A stretch of 64,000 bases of DNA from an uncultured Acholeplasmatales bacterium (GCA_944324795.1 CALUXR010000004.1:1-64000); one strand, 5' to 3'; counted from the stretch's first letter, positions 34,837 to 45,055 are shown. The notes: generated by a model from the sequence alone, not told the origin. Program-made: numbers and translations.

Positions 34837-37392
34837 TTATAAACCTGCTTTTGTTTTAATTGAATTAACTAAATTTTCAATTGGTTTAATAATTTCATAA
34901 CAGAAATTTAAGAAACTATTGTTAGAATCAGACCAATTAATAACATTAAATGCTTCTAAACAACCTAAAACTATCCAAGCAATTACAAGAATTACAATAG
35001 CAATTAAAATACCTTTAATTATAGAGCCTACATTACGGCTTCTATGTTCAGATTTTTGAACTTGCATATTTTGATGAGCTAATTTATATTCTTTAATACG
35101 CATTGTTTGATCAAAGAATTTATCATCCATACCATAAGAAATACCAGCTGCTAAAGATTTATTTAATTTAGCAATATTTTGAGCTTGATTTTTACGATCA
35201 ATCACTGCTTGCTTCTTTTGAGCTTTTTTTTCCTCTTTTATAGATTGTTTTTCATTTTTTTTAGAATAATTATCTTCATTATAATTTGTAGGAACAATAG
35301 TTGAACCACCATCAGTCATAATAACGATGTTAGCAGGAATACCATCTATACTATTATTTGGCATAATTTGAGCTGGAATAACATAACGAGTACTTGCTGT
35401 ATTGCTATCATTATTTGCTAAAGATTTATCATTTTCGCTGGGAATTTCATCATCTTCTACTAATAAACCTGCTTTTTTAGCTTTTTTTCTAGCATAGGCT
35501 GCTTTCATATTTTCAATATGATCTTTATGAGTTAATTTCTTTTTCTTTGGTTTAGCTTCAACTTGTTCTTCTTTATTTTCATTAACTTCTACAACTTCTT
35601 CAGCCGGTTTTTCTTCTTCAACTTTTTCAGCTGGTTCAACTTGTGGAGTCATAAGAATTGGAGCTACAATTGCTGTATTAGATTTTTCTTCATTTTTATC
35701 ATCTTCTGCTTTTGCAACAACTTTTTCTTCTTCTTTTGCTGGTACTACTATAACTTGTGGTTTACCATAATTATTTTCAATATAATTTTGAACATCAGCT
35801 AAAGCCATCGTTTTAGCAACTGTAGGATTATAATTTGGACTAACTTGTTCATCAAAGTTATGATAGTTATAACGTTTTAATAACATTGGTTCAACTTTTT
35901 CTTCTTTTTCTTCTTCTTTAGGAACCTCAGGATTATTATAAACATTAACAACTGGACTATTACTTGGTTTAGGTGCTGTTAAAATAGGAGTTAATTCATG
36001 AATAACATCAACTAAACATTTAGTGAATTTATCCCAATCAAAAGAACTTTCTTTAACAACTTCTTTTACTACTTCTTTAGGTGTTTCTTCAACAATTGGT
36101 TCAACAATTGGTTCAGAAACTTCATAAGTTATTAAATTAGATAAATCACTATCTAAATATAAATCATTACAGCTTAAAGCAATAACCTCGATATCATATT
36201 TGCCAGGTGCTAAAGTACTTAAATCATAATTTGTAGCATCAACTTTAATTTCCATATTTTTATTGATGATAACTTTATAAGAAGCTGCATTTTCTACACC
36301 TTCCCAAGAAACCAATTTATCAATAAGAACAATATTTGGAGCACTTAATTTAATTGGTTCAGGTTTAATTTCAACAACTTCTTCTTCAACAACTTCTTGA
36401 ATAGGTTCTGGTTCTGGAGTTGCGACAGGTTCTTCTTTAACTTCTACAACTTCCTCAGTTACTTTAACTACCTCTTCACCATTTTCAGAAGCTTGTTCAT
36501 TTACGAACTCTTCAATTTCTTCAACTTCCATTACATAAGCTAAATCAAATTCGAAACCATCACCTAAATCTAATTCATATTTTAAACGTGGTTTAGTTTC
36601 AAATTTAGCTTTATCTACTTCATTTAATAAGTAAGCAATTAAATCTTCTTTCTTAAGATCAACAGAAACTTTAATATCATTTTGTTTAGCTAATCTTTGT
36701 AAATTGATGATTGGCAACTTATCTAATTTTGCCTTCATTTCTTCAGTTAGCTTATGTTGTTTTCTTAATCCTTCTTCAATCAAAGCTTGCATTTCATCCC
36801 TTTTTAAACGTTTAGGAATAGAAATACCATACTTTTTACCCATATCTCTAATATCAACAGCTGTAGCGCTCTTTTGAAGTGAAACAACTAAAGTTGTTCT
36901 TCTAATAGCGTCAAAGTCTTTATTAAAATCATAGAATAATGGTAAAATTGTTTCTTCAAATTTACCAAATTCTTCATATGGTTCAGGTGCCAATTCAAGC
37001 ATTGCTAAAAAATTGTCATCGTTTAAACCTAATAGGGTAGCATTCATAAGTAATAATTTAAATAAACTCTTTTTATAAATAATATCCATTTCAGGTTGAT
37101 GAACCATTTGAAAAAATGATTGTAATTGATATTCACTAAAATCAGGATAGAAACGTAAACGATACATCATTTCATCGCTAAGATTTAATGTTTTAGCTAT
37201 CTTTACCTTTTCATTTAAAGCTCCTCTTAAAGCAGCTGCATTAATGACTCTTGGTAACATTATTTTTAAATCAGAAAAATAAGCTACTATTTGGGCAGCA
37301 GATAAATTAGCTAAAGTATCGATTACTTCACTTAAAACATAATCTTTTCCTGCTAAATTTAAATAATCATCGGCTAATCTTATTTCCATCAT
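34837..37392 (-). CDS. large unrecognised protein: SAP-like segments, FN3-like domain, acidic linker, TM helix
   Basis: 851 residues; GGGGGTT precedes ATG-ATG. Residues 1-180 are helical. Around 180-270 are two SAP/Rho-N-like helix-turn units (MGKKYGISIPKRLKRDEMQAL; LQRLAKQNDIKVSVDLKKEDL, in part). A long Glu/Val/Pro-rich linker follows, then at ~350-430 a fibronectin III-like domain (LVSWEGVENAASYKVIIN, then GKYDIEVIAL). More charged linker (VEEEKPAEEVVEV) and a Lys-rich stretch come next. One transmembrane helix near the C terminus (IIKGILIAIVILVIAWIVLG) is followed by ~35 residues. There is no signal peptide, so the bulk is probably cytoplasmic, a tail-anchored scaffold. It sits between mutS and ymcA, a site with no such gene in Bacillus. 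Function unknown. Confidence 0.7.
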   Translation of the reverse strand: MMEIRLADDYLNLAGKDYVLSEVIDTLANLSAAQIVAYFSDLKIMLPRVINAAALRGALNEKVKIAKTLNLSDEMMYRLRFYPDFSEYQLQSFFQMVHQPEMDIIYKKSLFKLLLMNATLLGLNDDNFLAMLELAPEPYEEFGKFEETILPLFYDFNKDFDAIRRTTLVVSLQKSATAVDIRDMGKKYGISIPKRLKRDEMQALIEEGLRKQHKLTEEMKAKLDKLPIINLQRLAKQNDIKVSVDLKKEDLIAYLLNEVDKAKFETKPRLKYELDLGDGFEFDLAYVMEVEEIEEFVNEQASENGEEVVKVTEEVVEVKEEPVATPEPEPIQEVVEEEVVEIKPEPIKLSAPNIVLIDKLVSWEGVENAASYKVIINKNMEIKVDATNYDLSTLAPGKYDIEVIALSCNDLYLDSDLSNLITYEVSEPIVEPIVEETPKEVVKEVVKESSFDWDKFTKCLVDVIHELTPILTAPKPSNSPVVNVYNNPEVPKEEEKEEKVEPMLLKRYNYHNFDEQVSPNYNPTVAKTMALADVQNYIENNYGKPQVIVVPAKEEEKVVAKAEDDKNEEKSNTAIVAPILMTPQVEPAEKVEEEKPAEEVVEVNENKEEQVEAKPKKKKLTHKDHIENMKAAYARKKAKKAGLLVEDDEIPSENDKSLANNDSNTASTRYVIPAQIMPNNSIDGIPANIVIMTDGGSTIVPTNYNEDNYSKKNEKQSIKEEKKAQKKQAVIDRKNQAQNIAKLNKSLAAGISYGMDDKFFDQTMRIKEYKLAHQNMQVQKSEHRSRNVGSIIKGILIAIVILVIAWIVLGCLEAFNVINWSDSNNSFLNFCYEIIKPIENLVNSIKTKAGL

Positions 37393-37480
37393 TTCAACCC
37401 CCTCGTTTTTATCTACTTATATAATAAACAAAAATTACAAAAAACTCAACAAAAATCTTACAATTAAACTATTTTTTTTA

Positions 37481-37804
37481 TTAAATTAAGTTATTTTTAA
37501 CAAAATCTTCTTCAATTTCATTTTTTAACATTGAAAGATTTCTTTTAAGATCTTCTAACAACTCAATATATTCTTCATAAAATGGAAAATTTAATATTTG
37601 TTCTTCTTTAATTTTTCTTCTATTATCTAATTCTTTAATTTTATTAAACTCACCATTAACTTTCGCTTCAACTAACGATTTTTGAATATCTTTTAACTCT
37701 CTTATAAGACTAATTAATTCATTATTTTCATTTAAATAATTCTTTAATTCGATGAGTCTTAAAAATTCTTTATCGTTCATTAAATCAGATAAAATATTAT
37801 TCAC
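37481..37804 (-). CDS. ymcA: YlbF/YmcA (RicA-type) regulatory protein
   Basis: 107 residues from a GTG at 37804 that overlaps the miaB stop, with GGAG upstream. All-helical DUF964 protein (LMNDKEFLRLIELKNYL, then LIRELKDIQKSLVEA). The position just after miaB matches B. subtilis ymcA/ricA, whose product works with YlbF and YaaT in directing RNase Y cleavage and in competence and biofilm control. Its likely partner rny is close by. Confidence 0.8.
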   Translation of the reverse strand: MNNILSDLMNDKEFLRLIELKNYLNENNELISLIRELKDIQKSLVEAKVNGEFNKIKELDNRRKIKEEQILNFPFYEEYIELLEDLKRNLSMLKNEIEEDFVKNNLI

Positions 37805-39233
37805 TTACTAATTCTCCTAAAGCAAACCAAGTCTTACCTTCAATTATTTTAACAGGTACAATTTGGCCAATTAAAGACATATCTTTTGATGGAAAGTGAA
37901 CCAATTTTAAATTTTCTGAATAACCACATAAATTATCTTTATTATTTTTACTTATTCCATCAACTAAAACATGGACAATTTTACCTTCAAAACGTTTATT
38001 TCCTTCTAAATAATATTTATCTACTAATTCATTTAATTTATCTAAACGACGATGTTTTTCTTCTAATGATACACTATCTTCCATTCTAGCTGCAGGTGTT
38101 CCTTCTCTTTTAGAATAAATAAAAGTAAATGCGCCTTCAAACTTAACTTCATCAACTAGTTTTAATGTGTTATTGAACTCTTCCTCAGTCTCATTAGGAA
38201 AACCAACAATAATATCTGTTGTAAGAGATATATTTGGAATCTCCTTTTTTAATATAGCAATCTTGTCTAGATATTCTTGATGTGTATATTTACGATTCAT
38301 TTTCTTTAAGATATGATCATCACCAGATTGCACAGGTAAATGTAGTTGAGGCATAACTGATTTACAATCACGCATCGCATAAATCGTTTTTAAATCTAAA
38401 TCTTTAGGGTGACTAGTAGTAAAACGAATACGAGCAATACCTGTTTTATCTAAATCATATAAAAGATCACCAAAAGTATAATCAAGACCTAAATCTTTTC
38501 CGTATGCATTAACATTTTGACCAAGTAATGTTACTTCTTTATATCCTTTTTTAACTAATTCTTTAACTTCATTTATAATATCATCTTTAGCTCTACTTCT
38601 TTCCTTGCCTCTAGTGTAAGGAACGATACAATATGTACAAAATTCATCACAACCAAACATTATATTAACCCAAGCTTTATGATTCAATGCCCGATGCTTA
38701 GGAGCTCCTTCATAAATGTCGCCTTCAGTAGAAATAACTTCAATAACTTTAGATTCTTTACTATATGCTTCATGTAATAATTTAGGTAAATCATAAATAT
38801 TATGAGTGCCAAAAATTAAATCAACAAAAGGATATGATGTAATTAATTTATTAGTAGCATTTTCTTCTTGCGGCATACAACCACAAATACCAATTAACAT
38901 ATTAGGTCTTTTAGCTTTAATTCCTTTTAAATTACCTAAAACGCCCCAAATTCTATTTTCAGCATTTTCTCTTATCGCACATGTATTTAAAATGACTAAA
39001 TCACTATCTTCACCACTAATAGCTAAAGTATAACCTAAGTCCTCTAAAATACCTGAAATAACTTCACTATCAGCTTCATTACCTTGACATCCATAAGTAT
39101 ATATATAATATGTTTTACCGTGACCTTCATTCTTATAAGTATCATCTAATCTATATGTATAAGTCATTGTATTTTTTTGTTTACGCATTCTTGCATCGCC
39201 TAAATTAGGCATTGATAATTTAATCTTAGCCAT
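37797..39233 (-). CDS. miaB: tRNA-2-methylthio-N6-dimethylallyladenosine synthase
   Basis: 478 residues. N-terminal UPF0004 domain with iron-sulfur cysteines (YTYGCQGNEADSE, LNTCAIRENAE, GICGCMPQE), radical SAM motif FGCDEFCTYCIVPYTRG (CxxxCxxC), and a C-terminal TRAM domain. It thiomethylates the product of MiaA at A37. Overlaps ymdB by 8 nt. Confidence 0.97.
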   Translation of the reverse strand: MAKIKLSMPNLGDARMRKQKNTMTYTYRLDDTYKNEGHGKTYYIYTYGCQGNEADSEVISGILEDLGYTLAISGEDSDLVILNTCAIRENAENRIWGVLGNLKGIKAKRPNMLIGICGCMPQEENATNKLITSYPFVDLIFGTHNIYDLPKLLHEAYSKESKVIEVISTEGDIYEGAPKHRALNHKAWVNIMFGCDEFCTYCIVPYTRGKERSRAKDDIINEVKELVKKGYKEVTLLGQNVNAYGKDLGLDYTFGDLLYDLDKTGIARIRFTTSHPKDLDLKTIYAMRDCKSVMPQLHLPVQSGDDHILKKMNRKYTHQEYLDKIAILKKEIPNISLTTDIIVGFPNETEEEFNNTLKLVDEVKFEGAFTFIYSKREGTPAARMEDSVSLEEKHRRLDKLNELVDKYYLEGNKRFEGKIVHVLVDGISKNNKDNLCGYSENLKLVHFPSKDMSLIGQIVPVKIIEGKTWFALGELVSE

Positions 39234-39984
39234 GAAAAACCTCCATATATCTTTCTATTTTATTATTTAATAAATCTAGGACAACTCCATTTAACATAAT
39301 ATCACCGCTAGCCACTTTACTAGGAATATAAATACCAGATGTAAAACGACTAATAATACTATTAATATCATCGCCAATAATACTATTTTTAGGACCACAC
39401 ATCCCTAAATCGGTTATATATAAAGTTTTACCTATCTTTTGTTCATCTGCAGTTTGAACATGAGTATGTGTACCTAATATAGCATTAACTCTATCTTTAA
39501 AAGCATAAACTAAAGCTAATTTTTCTGATGTAGCTTCAGCATGAAAATCAACAATATAATAATCACTTTTAACATTATCTAATATTTTATTTAAAGTTTG
39601 AAATGGACAATCAACTAAACTATTTGTAAATACTCTTCCTAATAAAGAAATAATTGTGATAATTTTACCATTATAATTTAGTGATAAATATCCTTTTCCA
39701 GGAGCATTGTATAAATTAGCTGGTCTTACAATATTACTATCTTCAATAAAAGAATAAATTTCTTTTTTAGAAAAGGTATGATTACCCATCGTAACAACAC
39801 TTATTTTAGATTTCATTATTGTTAAATATTCTTCTTTATTTAATCCCTTACCGCCACATACATTTTCTGCATTAGCAAATACTAAATTTACTTTTAAACG
39901 TTTTTTAATTTCATCGATATTAGAAGCAATAACTTTTAAAGCATCATCACCAACAATATCACCTAAATATAAAATTTTCATCAT
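39226..39984 (-). CDS. ymdB: YmdB-family metallophosphoesterase
   Basis: 252 residues with the family motifs LYLGDIVGD, FANAENVCGGKG, MGNHTFSKKE, VDFHAEATSEK and GTHTHVQTAD, which supply the two-metal site. YmdB hydrolyses 2',3'-cyclic nucleotides and influences RNA decay and community behaviour in Bacillus. It follows rny, as in other Bacillota, separated by a terminator. Confidence 0.93.
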   Translation of the reverse strand: MMKILYLGDIVGDDALKVIASNIDEIKKRLKVNLVFANAENVCGGKGLNKEEYLTIMKSKISVVTMGNHTFSKKEIYSFIEDSNIVRPANLYNAPGKGYLSLNYNGKIITIISLLGRVFTNSLVDCPFQTLNKILDNVKSDYYIVDFHAEATSEKLALVYAFKDRVNAILGTHTHVQTADEQKIGKTLYITDLGMCGPKNSIIGDDINSIISRFTSGIYIPSKVASGDIMLNGVVLDLLNNKIERYMEVFHG

Positions 39985-40000
39985 TAACCTCTTTTACTAG

Positions 40001-40025
40001 AAAAAGTGTGAGAAAATCTCACACT
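40001..40025 (-). terminator. terminator between rny and ymdB
   Basis: AGTGTGAGA and TCTCACACT form a 9-bp stem with T-run on the minus strand, 3 nt past the rny stop. Readthrough would still express ymdB. Confidence 0.85.
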
Positions 40026-40027
40026 CT

Positions 40028-41611
40028 TTATTTAGCAACCGCAACAGCTCTTGTTTCTCTAATAACTGTTACTTTAATTGTACCTGGATATGATAATTTA
40101 TTTTCTATTTCTTCTTTAATTTGTCTTGCGATAGTAATAGTTGATAAATCATCAATATCTTCAGGATTCACAATAACTCTAACTTCTCTACCAGCTTGAA
40201 TAGCATATGAAGATTGTACGCCTTTAACTGAATTAGAGATTTGTTCTAAACTTTCAAGTCGTTTTGCATAATTTTCAACACTATCAGATCTAGCACCAGG
40301 GCGAGCACTACTTAAAGCATCCGCTGCCGCAACTAAAACAGCAATAACAGTTTTAGGAGCTACATCTTCATGGTGAGATGCGATTGCATCTATTACTTCT
40401 TTAGGTTCATGATATTTAGTAGCTAATTCTACCCCAATTTCAACATGTGAACCTTCAACTTCATGGTCAACTGCTTTACCAATATCATGTAATAGGCCAG
40501 CTCTTCTAGCAAGAATTTCATTTTCACCAATTTCACTAGCTAATTTACCAGCAAGCATAGCTGTTTCTATACTATGTTTTAAAACATTTTGACCATAACT
40601 AGTACGATAATTTAATCTACCTAATAAACGAACTAAATCAGGATGAATTTTACCGATTCCTGTTTCAAATACGGCTTCTTCACCTTTTTCTCTAATATCC
40701 ATTTCAACTTCATTACGACAACGTTCAACAACTTCTTCGATACGAGCCGGATGAATTCTACCATCACCAACTAAGATTTCTAAAGCTTTTTTAGCAACTT
40801 CTCTTCTAACAGGATCAAAACTACTTAAAACTACTGCCTCTGGTGTATCATCAATAATTAAATCAACACCAGTAAGAGATTCAATTGTTCTAATATTTCT
40901 CCCTTCTCTACCAATGATTCTCCCTTTCATTTCTTCAACCGGTAAAGAAACAGTACTTATTGTAGTTTCACTAGCTGTTTCGCTTGAATATTTTTGAATA
41001 GCTAGCGCCAAAATATTTTTAGCTTTATTTTTAACTTCTAATTTTGCTTTCTCTTCTTCATCTTTAATGTATTCGGCAATTTCTTGACGCATACGTTCTT
41101 TAACATCATCCATAATAATCTTAGCCGCTTCTTCTCTAGACATCTCAGCTATTTCTTCAAGCTTTTCTTCTTGAGCTTTAAGTGTATCATTTACTTTATT
41201 AATTTGAGCATCCAATTCTTCTTTTCTTGTATCTAATTTAGTTTCTTTTTCATTTAAAATTTCTTCTCTACGATCTAAATTAGTACTACGTCTATCTAAG
41301 GAATCTTCTCTAACATCAAGTTTATTTTCTTGTTCAGAAATTTGTTTCTTACGATCACGTAACTCACTTTCAACTTGTTCGCGATAACTATTAATTTCAA
41401 TTTTACCTTCATTAATAGATCTCTTTTTCTCTTTTTCAGCCATTAATTTAGCTTCTTCAACAATTTTTTCGGCTTTTTCCGTTGATAAAGCTATATTTTG
41501 ATGGCTTTTTTTAACTTTAATATAATAAAGTAAACCCAGTGAAGCTAAGATGAATAAAATGCCTAGGAAAATGCTTAAAACTAAGACTGTAACATTACTT
41601 TCTAGTATCAT
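40028..41611 (-). CDS. rny: ribonuclease Y
   Basis: 527 residues: N-terminal membrane anchor ([22 protein letters not shown]), a long charged coiled coil, KH domain ([20 protein letters not shown]), HD domain with [21 protein letters not shown], and a C-terminal YmdA/YtgF region. It starts most mRNA decay in Gram-positives at the membrane. Own promoter upstream. Confidence 0.97.
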   Translation of the reverse strand: MILESNVTVLVLSIFLGILFILASLGLLYYIKVKKSHQNIALSTEKAEKIVEEAKLMAEKEKKRSINEGKIEINSYREQVESELRDRKKQISEQENKLDVREDSLDRRSTNLDRREEILNEKETKLDTRKEELDAQINKVNDTLKAQEEKLEEIAEMSREEAAKIIMDDVKERMRQEIAEYIKDEEEKAKLEVKNKAKNILALAIQKYSSETASETTISTVSLPVEEMKGRIIGREGRNIRTIESLTGVDLIIDDTPEAVVLSSFDPVRREVAKKALEILVGDGRIHPARIEEVVERCRNEVEMDIREKGEEAVFETGIGKIHPDLVRLLGRLNYRTSYGQNVLKHSIETAMLAGKLASEIGENEILARRAGLLHDIGKAVDHEVEGSHVEIGVELATKYHEPKEVIDAIASHHEDVAPKTVIAVLVAAADALSSARPGARSDSVENYAKRLESLEQISNSVKGVQSSYAIQAGREVRVIVNPEDIDDLSTITIARQIKEEIENKLSYPGTIKVTVIRETRAVAVAK

Positions 41612-41692
41612 ATTTATTCTCCTATTTCTCTATGCTATTTTATAAAATTAATTTAAAAATAATTAATTATTTTTCACACATAGTTTATTTAG

Positions 41693-41721
41693 ATTATACT
41701 AAAATTAACTACTTTAGTCAA
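41693..41721 (-). promoter_or_regulatory. promoter of rny
   Basis: On the minus strand TTGACT (41721-41716), a 17-nt spacer and TATAAT (41698-41693), about 80 nt before the ATG. Confidence 0.75.
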
Positions 41722-41752
41722 TAAAAGCAAAGCGATTAAAATAACAAAAAAC

Positions 41753-41780
41753 TTGCAAAATAAAAGAAAATCATTATAAT
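41753..41780 (+). promoter_or_regulatory. promoter of the 41811 gene
   Basis: TTGCAA (41753-41758), a 16-nt spacer and TATAAT (41775-41780), followed by GAGG before the ATG. Confidence 0.6.
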
Positions 41781-41810
41781 TAAATTAGATTTTTAGAAAA
41801 GAGGTTTCTT

Positions 41811-42374
41811 ATGAAGAAAATTCCCCGTAAATTTATATTTTTAATTATATTTATTAGTATATTTATAATTTGTATACCTATTTATTATTTAGTTATGTAC
41901 TTCAACACAAAAATCGATGTTGTTAGCAAATTCGCTGTAACAGAAAATGTTAGAGAATTAAGTTATAGTCAATTAGGTGATTATAAATTAGATGTAGTTT
42001 GTCAAAACTATGATATAACTAATGATTATAAAGCAACTTATGAAATCAGTGTATCAGATGAAAAAATAGCTGGAGATATCGTCGATAATGATGTTGTTGT
42101 AAAGATAGCTTTAACAAGCAATTGGTATAGTCAAGATGCTTTTAAAAGTAGTTCAAGTTCAACTCTAGATTCTAAAAAAGGAACTGAAAGAACATTTACT
42201 ATTAATGGTCTTGATATCTTTAACAACAATAACTTCTTGCTTCCAAATCCAAAACCTACATTATATGTTTTACTTACATATTCTGTTAAAAACAATGGTG
42301 TTACTACTAAATATAATGATATCATTTCTTATCCATATGGAAGTTATCAAGTTCTTACAGGTGGATATAATTAA
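41811..42374 (+). CDS. unrecognised membrane-anchored extracytoplasmic protein
   Basis: 187 residues. The N-terminal KKIPRKF is followed by a hydrophobic helix (residues ~9-31) that acts as signal anchor. The rest is polar and beta-rich with a Ser-rich patch (SSSSSTLDSKK), compatible with an Ig-like extracellular domain (KATYEISVSD, then TLYVLLTYSVKNNG). It has its own promoter and terminator, on the strand opposite to its neighbours between recA and rny. Family unknown. Confidence 0.75.
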   Translation: MKKIPRKFIFLIIFISIFIICIPIYYLVMYFNTKIDVVSKFAVTENVRELSYSQLGDYKLDVVCQNYDITNDYKATYEISVSDEKIAGDIVDNDVVVKIALTSNWYSQDAFKSSSSSTLDSKKGTERTFTINGLDIFNNNNFLLPNPKPTLYVLLTYSVKNNGVTTKYNDIISYPYGSYQVLTGGYN

Positions 42375-42400
42375 AAAAGGGTTAACCCCTTTTTTCTTTT
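42373..42400 (+). terminator. terminator of the 41811 gene
   Basis: AAAAAAGGG-TTAA-CCCCTTTTTT with one bulged C, overlapping the stop codon region and followed by a T-run. Confidence 0.8.
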
Positions 42401-42462
42401 TATCAAGCCATTATTTATATTTATTATGTAATTAATATAGTTAAGCCCAATTGATGCAAATT

Positions 42463-42888
42463 TTATTGTCTAGCAAGATTTTGTTCTAACATACCTAATA
42501 ATTTTTCATTTTCTGAATTGATAGCATTATATGCTCCTTTTTGAATAGCTTCATAATCAGGGGCAGTTGGCATTTCACCTAATATCTTATCATAGTTTTG
42601 AAGCTGTGATAGATATTTATTTATTGAATCATAATCTAAAACATATTGTTTTCCAAGAATTTCTCCGTACCAATTTGGATCTTCAATATAAAATTGGTCT
42701 ATCAGAGCTCCTAAATCTGCATTAGATAGGGAATCTATATACGCATTACTTGTTTCATAGTTGTTTCTAAACCAATTACCTATATTATATGAATTAGCTT
42801 CCTGCCCTACTCCAAATATATTTTGAACTAACCAAGGTCCCCATCCACTTGACTTGGTACCATCACTGGAAAAAAGAGCCATTTTCAT
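42463..42888 (-). CDS. unrecognised 141-residue protein
   Basis: Start chosen at the ATG at 42888 with GGAG upstream; a longer frame to 42945 would overlap the zinc-ribbon gene and adds an implausible hydrophobic leader. The N terminus is Gly/Trp rich (SSDGTKSSGWGPWLVQNIFG); the remainder is helical and acidic (NADLGALIDQFYIEDPNWYG) and ends EKLLGMLEQNLARQ. No signal peptide or membrane helix. It follows the zinc-ribbon gene by 7 nt and is probably cotranscribed. I do not recognise a family. Confidence 0.6.
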   Translation of the reverse strand: MKMALFSSDGTKSSGWGPWLVQNIFGVGQEANSYNIGNWFRNNYETSNAYIDSLSNADLGALIDQFYIEDPNWYGEILGKQYVLDYDSINKYLSQLQNYDKILGEMPTAPDYEAIQKGAYNAINSENEKLLGMLEQNLARQ

Positions 42889-42895
42889 CACACTC

Positions 42896-43195
42896 CTATG
42901 CAAATAATATAATTGATATAATTGATATAAAAGTAAAAAGCACAATCCAACCTATAAATATGCCAATACCTACTTTACACATCAATCTGTTTTGTTTTTC
43001 TTTATATGTACAAAGACCTACAATACCAAAAACCAAACCTAATAAACCGCCTAATATGCCAAATATTAACGACAAAACTCCCCATATATTTGATTCTTTA
43101 TTACTAATATTATTTATTTCATTTTGACTAATACCACAATAAGGACAATATTGAGTTCCTTCTTCTATTTCTTTTCCACAATTTTTACAATACAT
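42896..43195 (-). CDS. zinc-ribbon membrane protein
   Basis: 99 residues: an N-terminal zinc ribbon (YCKNCGKEIEEGTQYCPYCG, two CxxC pairs) and then two transmembrane helices (WGVLSLIFGILGGLLGLVFG; GIGIFIGWIVLFTFISIISI) joined by a basic loop, as in small DUF4190-like proteins. The start follows GGAGG. Function unknown; with the downstream gene it forms a two-gene insertion between rny and recA. Confidence 0.8.
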   Translation of the reverse strand: MYCKNCGKEIEEGTQYCPYCGISQNEINNISNKESNIWGVLSLIFGILGGLLGLVFGIVGLCTYKEKQNRLMCKVGIGIFIGWIVLFTFISIISIILFA

Positions 43196-43356
43196 ATTTA
43201 TTCCTCCGACTTATTTATTTTCTTTTATATTTTTAGCTAATAGCTTAGTTATATTATAGTATAAATCAGAGTAATCTTCTATATATTTTAAATCTTATTA
43301 TCATTTTAAAAAATATTTATTAATTAATGTTTTTTCTTTTTGTTATGCTGTTATTT

Positions 43357-43382
43357 AAAAAAGCACTAGTCATCTAGTGCTT
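43357..43382 (-). terminator. terminator of recA
   Basis: AAGCACTAG-TCAT-CTAGTGCTT with a T-run on the minus strand, overlapping the recA stop codon. Confidence 0.85.
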
Positions 43383-44374
43383 TAATTATTTATATTCATT
43401 GCTTCTTTAAGTTTTTCTTCTATTTCTTGTAATACTTCACTATTTTCAGATAAATAACGTTTAGCTGCTTCTTTACCTTGACCAATCTTAGTATCATTAT
43501 AACTAAACCAAGCCCCGGCTTTTTTAATTATATCATAGCTAACACCAAGATCTACAACTTCAGATAAGTGAGAAATGCCTTCACCATAAATTATATCTAC
43601 TTCTGCTTGTTTAAATGGTGGAGCTACTTTATTTTTTACAACTTTTACAACAGTTTTATTACCTATGATATTTGTTCCATCTTTAATTTGTTCAGAACGT
43701 CTAATATCTAAACGAATTGAAGAATAGAATTTTAAGGCTCTACCTCCTGTTGTTGTTTCAGGATTACCAAACATTACCCCTACTTTTTCTCTTATTTGAT
43801 TAATGAAGATTGCTACACAATTAGTTTTAGCAATAATTCCACTTAACATCCTCATAGCTTGACTCATAAGTCTTGCATGCAAACCAACATGACTATCGCC
43901 CATATCGCCATTTAATTCAGCTTCTGGTACTAATGCGGCTACACTATCGACAACTATTAAATCGACACTACCAGATTTAATTAATGCTTCTGCAATTTCT
44001 AATGCTTGTTCACCTGAATTTGGCTGTGATAATAATAAGTTATCAATATCAACACCTAATGCTTTAGCATAAATAGGGTCAAGTGCATTTTCAGCATCAA
44101 TAAAAGCGGCGTAGCCTCCTTGTTTTTGGACACTTGCGATCGCGTGTAATGCAAAAGTTGTCTTACCACTTGATTCCGGACCATAAATTTCAATAATTCT
44201 TCCTCTAGGGTATCCTCCTACTCCTAATGCTTTATCAAGAGCGTATGAGCCTGTAGGTATAACATCATATTTATCTTTTACCTTATCACCAAGACGCATA
44301 ACTGATCCTTTACCAAAATCTTTTTCAATTGATTTTAAAGCTTGTTCTAAAGCTTGTTCTTTACTTTCAGCCAT
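43382..44374 (-). CDS. recA: recombinase RecA
   Basis: 330 residues from the ATG at 44374 (MAESKEQ), preceded by GAGGTG; a longer frame to 44404 would translate the promoter element. Walker [18 protein letters not shown], the L2 loop [22 protein letters not shown] replaces the more usual DAEHALDP. RecA pairs strands in repair and in transformation. The 44-nt gap after pgsA carries copy 2 of the 31-bp element shared with comEA, and no LexA box is visible. Confidence 0.98.
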   Translation of the reverse strand: MAESKEQALEQALKSIEKDFGKGSVMRLGDKVKDKYDVIPTGSYALDKALGVGGYPRGRIIEIYGPESSGKTTFALHAIASVQKQGGYAAFIDAENALDPIYAKALGVDIDNLLLSQPNSGEQALEIAEALIKSGSVDLIVVDSVAALVPEAELNGDMGDSHVGLHARLMSQAMRMLSGIIAKTNCVAIFINQIREKVGVMFGNPETTTGGRALKFYSSIRLDIRRSEQIKDGTNIIGNKTVVKVVKNKVAPPFKQAEVDIIYGEGISHLSEVVDLGVSYDIIKKAGAWFSYNDTKIGQGKEAAKRYLSENSEVLQEIEEKLKEAMNINN

Positions 44375-44389
44375 TATTTTCACCTCACT

Positions 44390-44420
44390 ATAATATATAG
44401 ACAAAAAATCAAATTTTTTT
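44390..44420 (-). promoter_or_regulatory. shared 31-bp promoter element, copy 2 (recA)
   Basis: Minus strand: A7-TTTGATTTTTTGTC then TATATATTAT, ending 15 nt before the recA ATG. Same layout and 27/31 common identity with the copies at 14721 and 48885. It fills the pgsA-recA gap. Confidence 0.8.
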
Positions 44421-44991
44421 ATATAGATTCTAAAATTTCTTTTCTGTTTTTATAAAAATATTCAATTCCAGATATAATTGTTAATAAACATGCTAAAATC
44501 ATTAAAGCAATACCAATATATAAAACAACTTCATGTAAGCCACTTAAAAATAAAACAATTATCGCAACCATTGTACAAGCCGTCTTATATTTACCCATTT
44601 TAGCAGCTGCAATTACTACTTGTTTATCAGCCATAACCATCCTAATTCCTGAAACCATAAATTCTCTTATTAAAATGATAACAAAAATAGCTAAGAAACC
44701 AACAAATAAATTATCAGCTAAAAAGATTGCTAGTGCGGTAAATGTTAGCATTTTATCTGCTAATGGGTCAGCAAACTTCCCAAATGTCGTGATTAAATTT
44801 CTAGATCGAGCAATATGGCCATCTAAAAAATCTGTTATGCTCGCTAAAGCAAACAATATTACTTCAATAAAATATAAATAACTTACTTCTAAAAAAATAT
44901 AATTTTCTTTTAAATAAGGTATAAAATATAAAATAATCATTACAGGAATTACTAAAATTCTTAGAATTGTTAATTTATTTGGCAATGTCAT
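44419..44991 (-). CDS. pgsA: CDP-diacylglycerol-glycerol-3-phosphate phosphatidyltransferase
   Basis: 190 residues with several membrane helices and the CDP-alcohol phosphotransferase motif [24 protein letters not shown] (DG-x2-AR-x8-G-x3-D-x3-D; quoted in part as DGHIAR and FADPLADK elsewhere). It makes phosphatidylglycerol phosphate. GGAGG precedes the ATG. It lies before recA as in Bacillus. Confidence 0.95.
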   Translation of the reverse strand: MTLPNKLTILRILVIPVMIILYFIPYLKENYIFLEVSYLYFIEVILFALASITDFLDGHIARSRNLITTFGKFADPLADKMLTFTALAIFLADNLFVGFLAIFVIILIREFMVSGIRMVMADKQVVIAAAKMGKYKTACTMVAIIVLFLSGLHEVVLYIGIALMILACLLTIISGIEYFYKNRKEILESI

Positions 44992-45055
44992 AATATCAAA
45001 CCTCCGAGTTATTATAGCACAAAGAAATAATTTTTACATCTTTTTTATTATTTTA

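Noticed and set aside
44375-44404. longer recA start ([10 protein letters not shown]...)
   Set aside because: It lies inside the 31-bp element and over the ribosome binding site; the ATG at 44374 has GAGGTG and gives the standard N terminus. The same holds for comEA (48867-48899).
44375-44420. LexA/SOS box before recA
   Set aside because: No GAAC...GTTC or other dyad of that type was found in the 44-nt gap.
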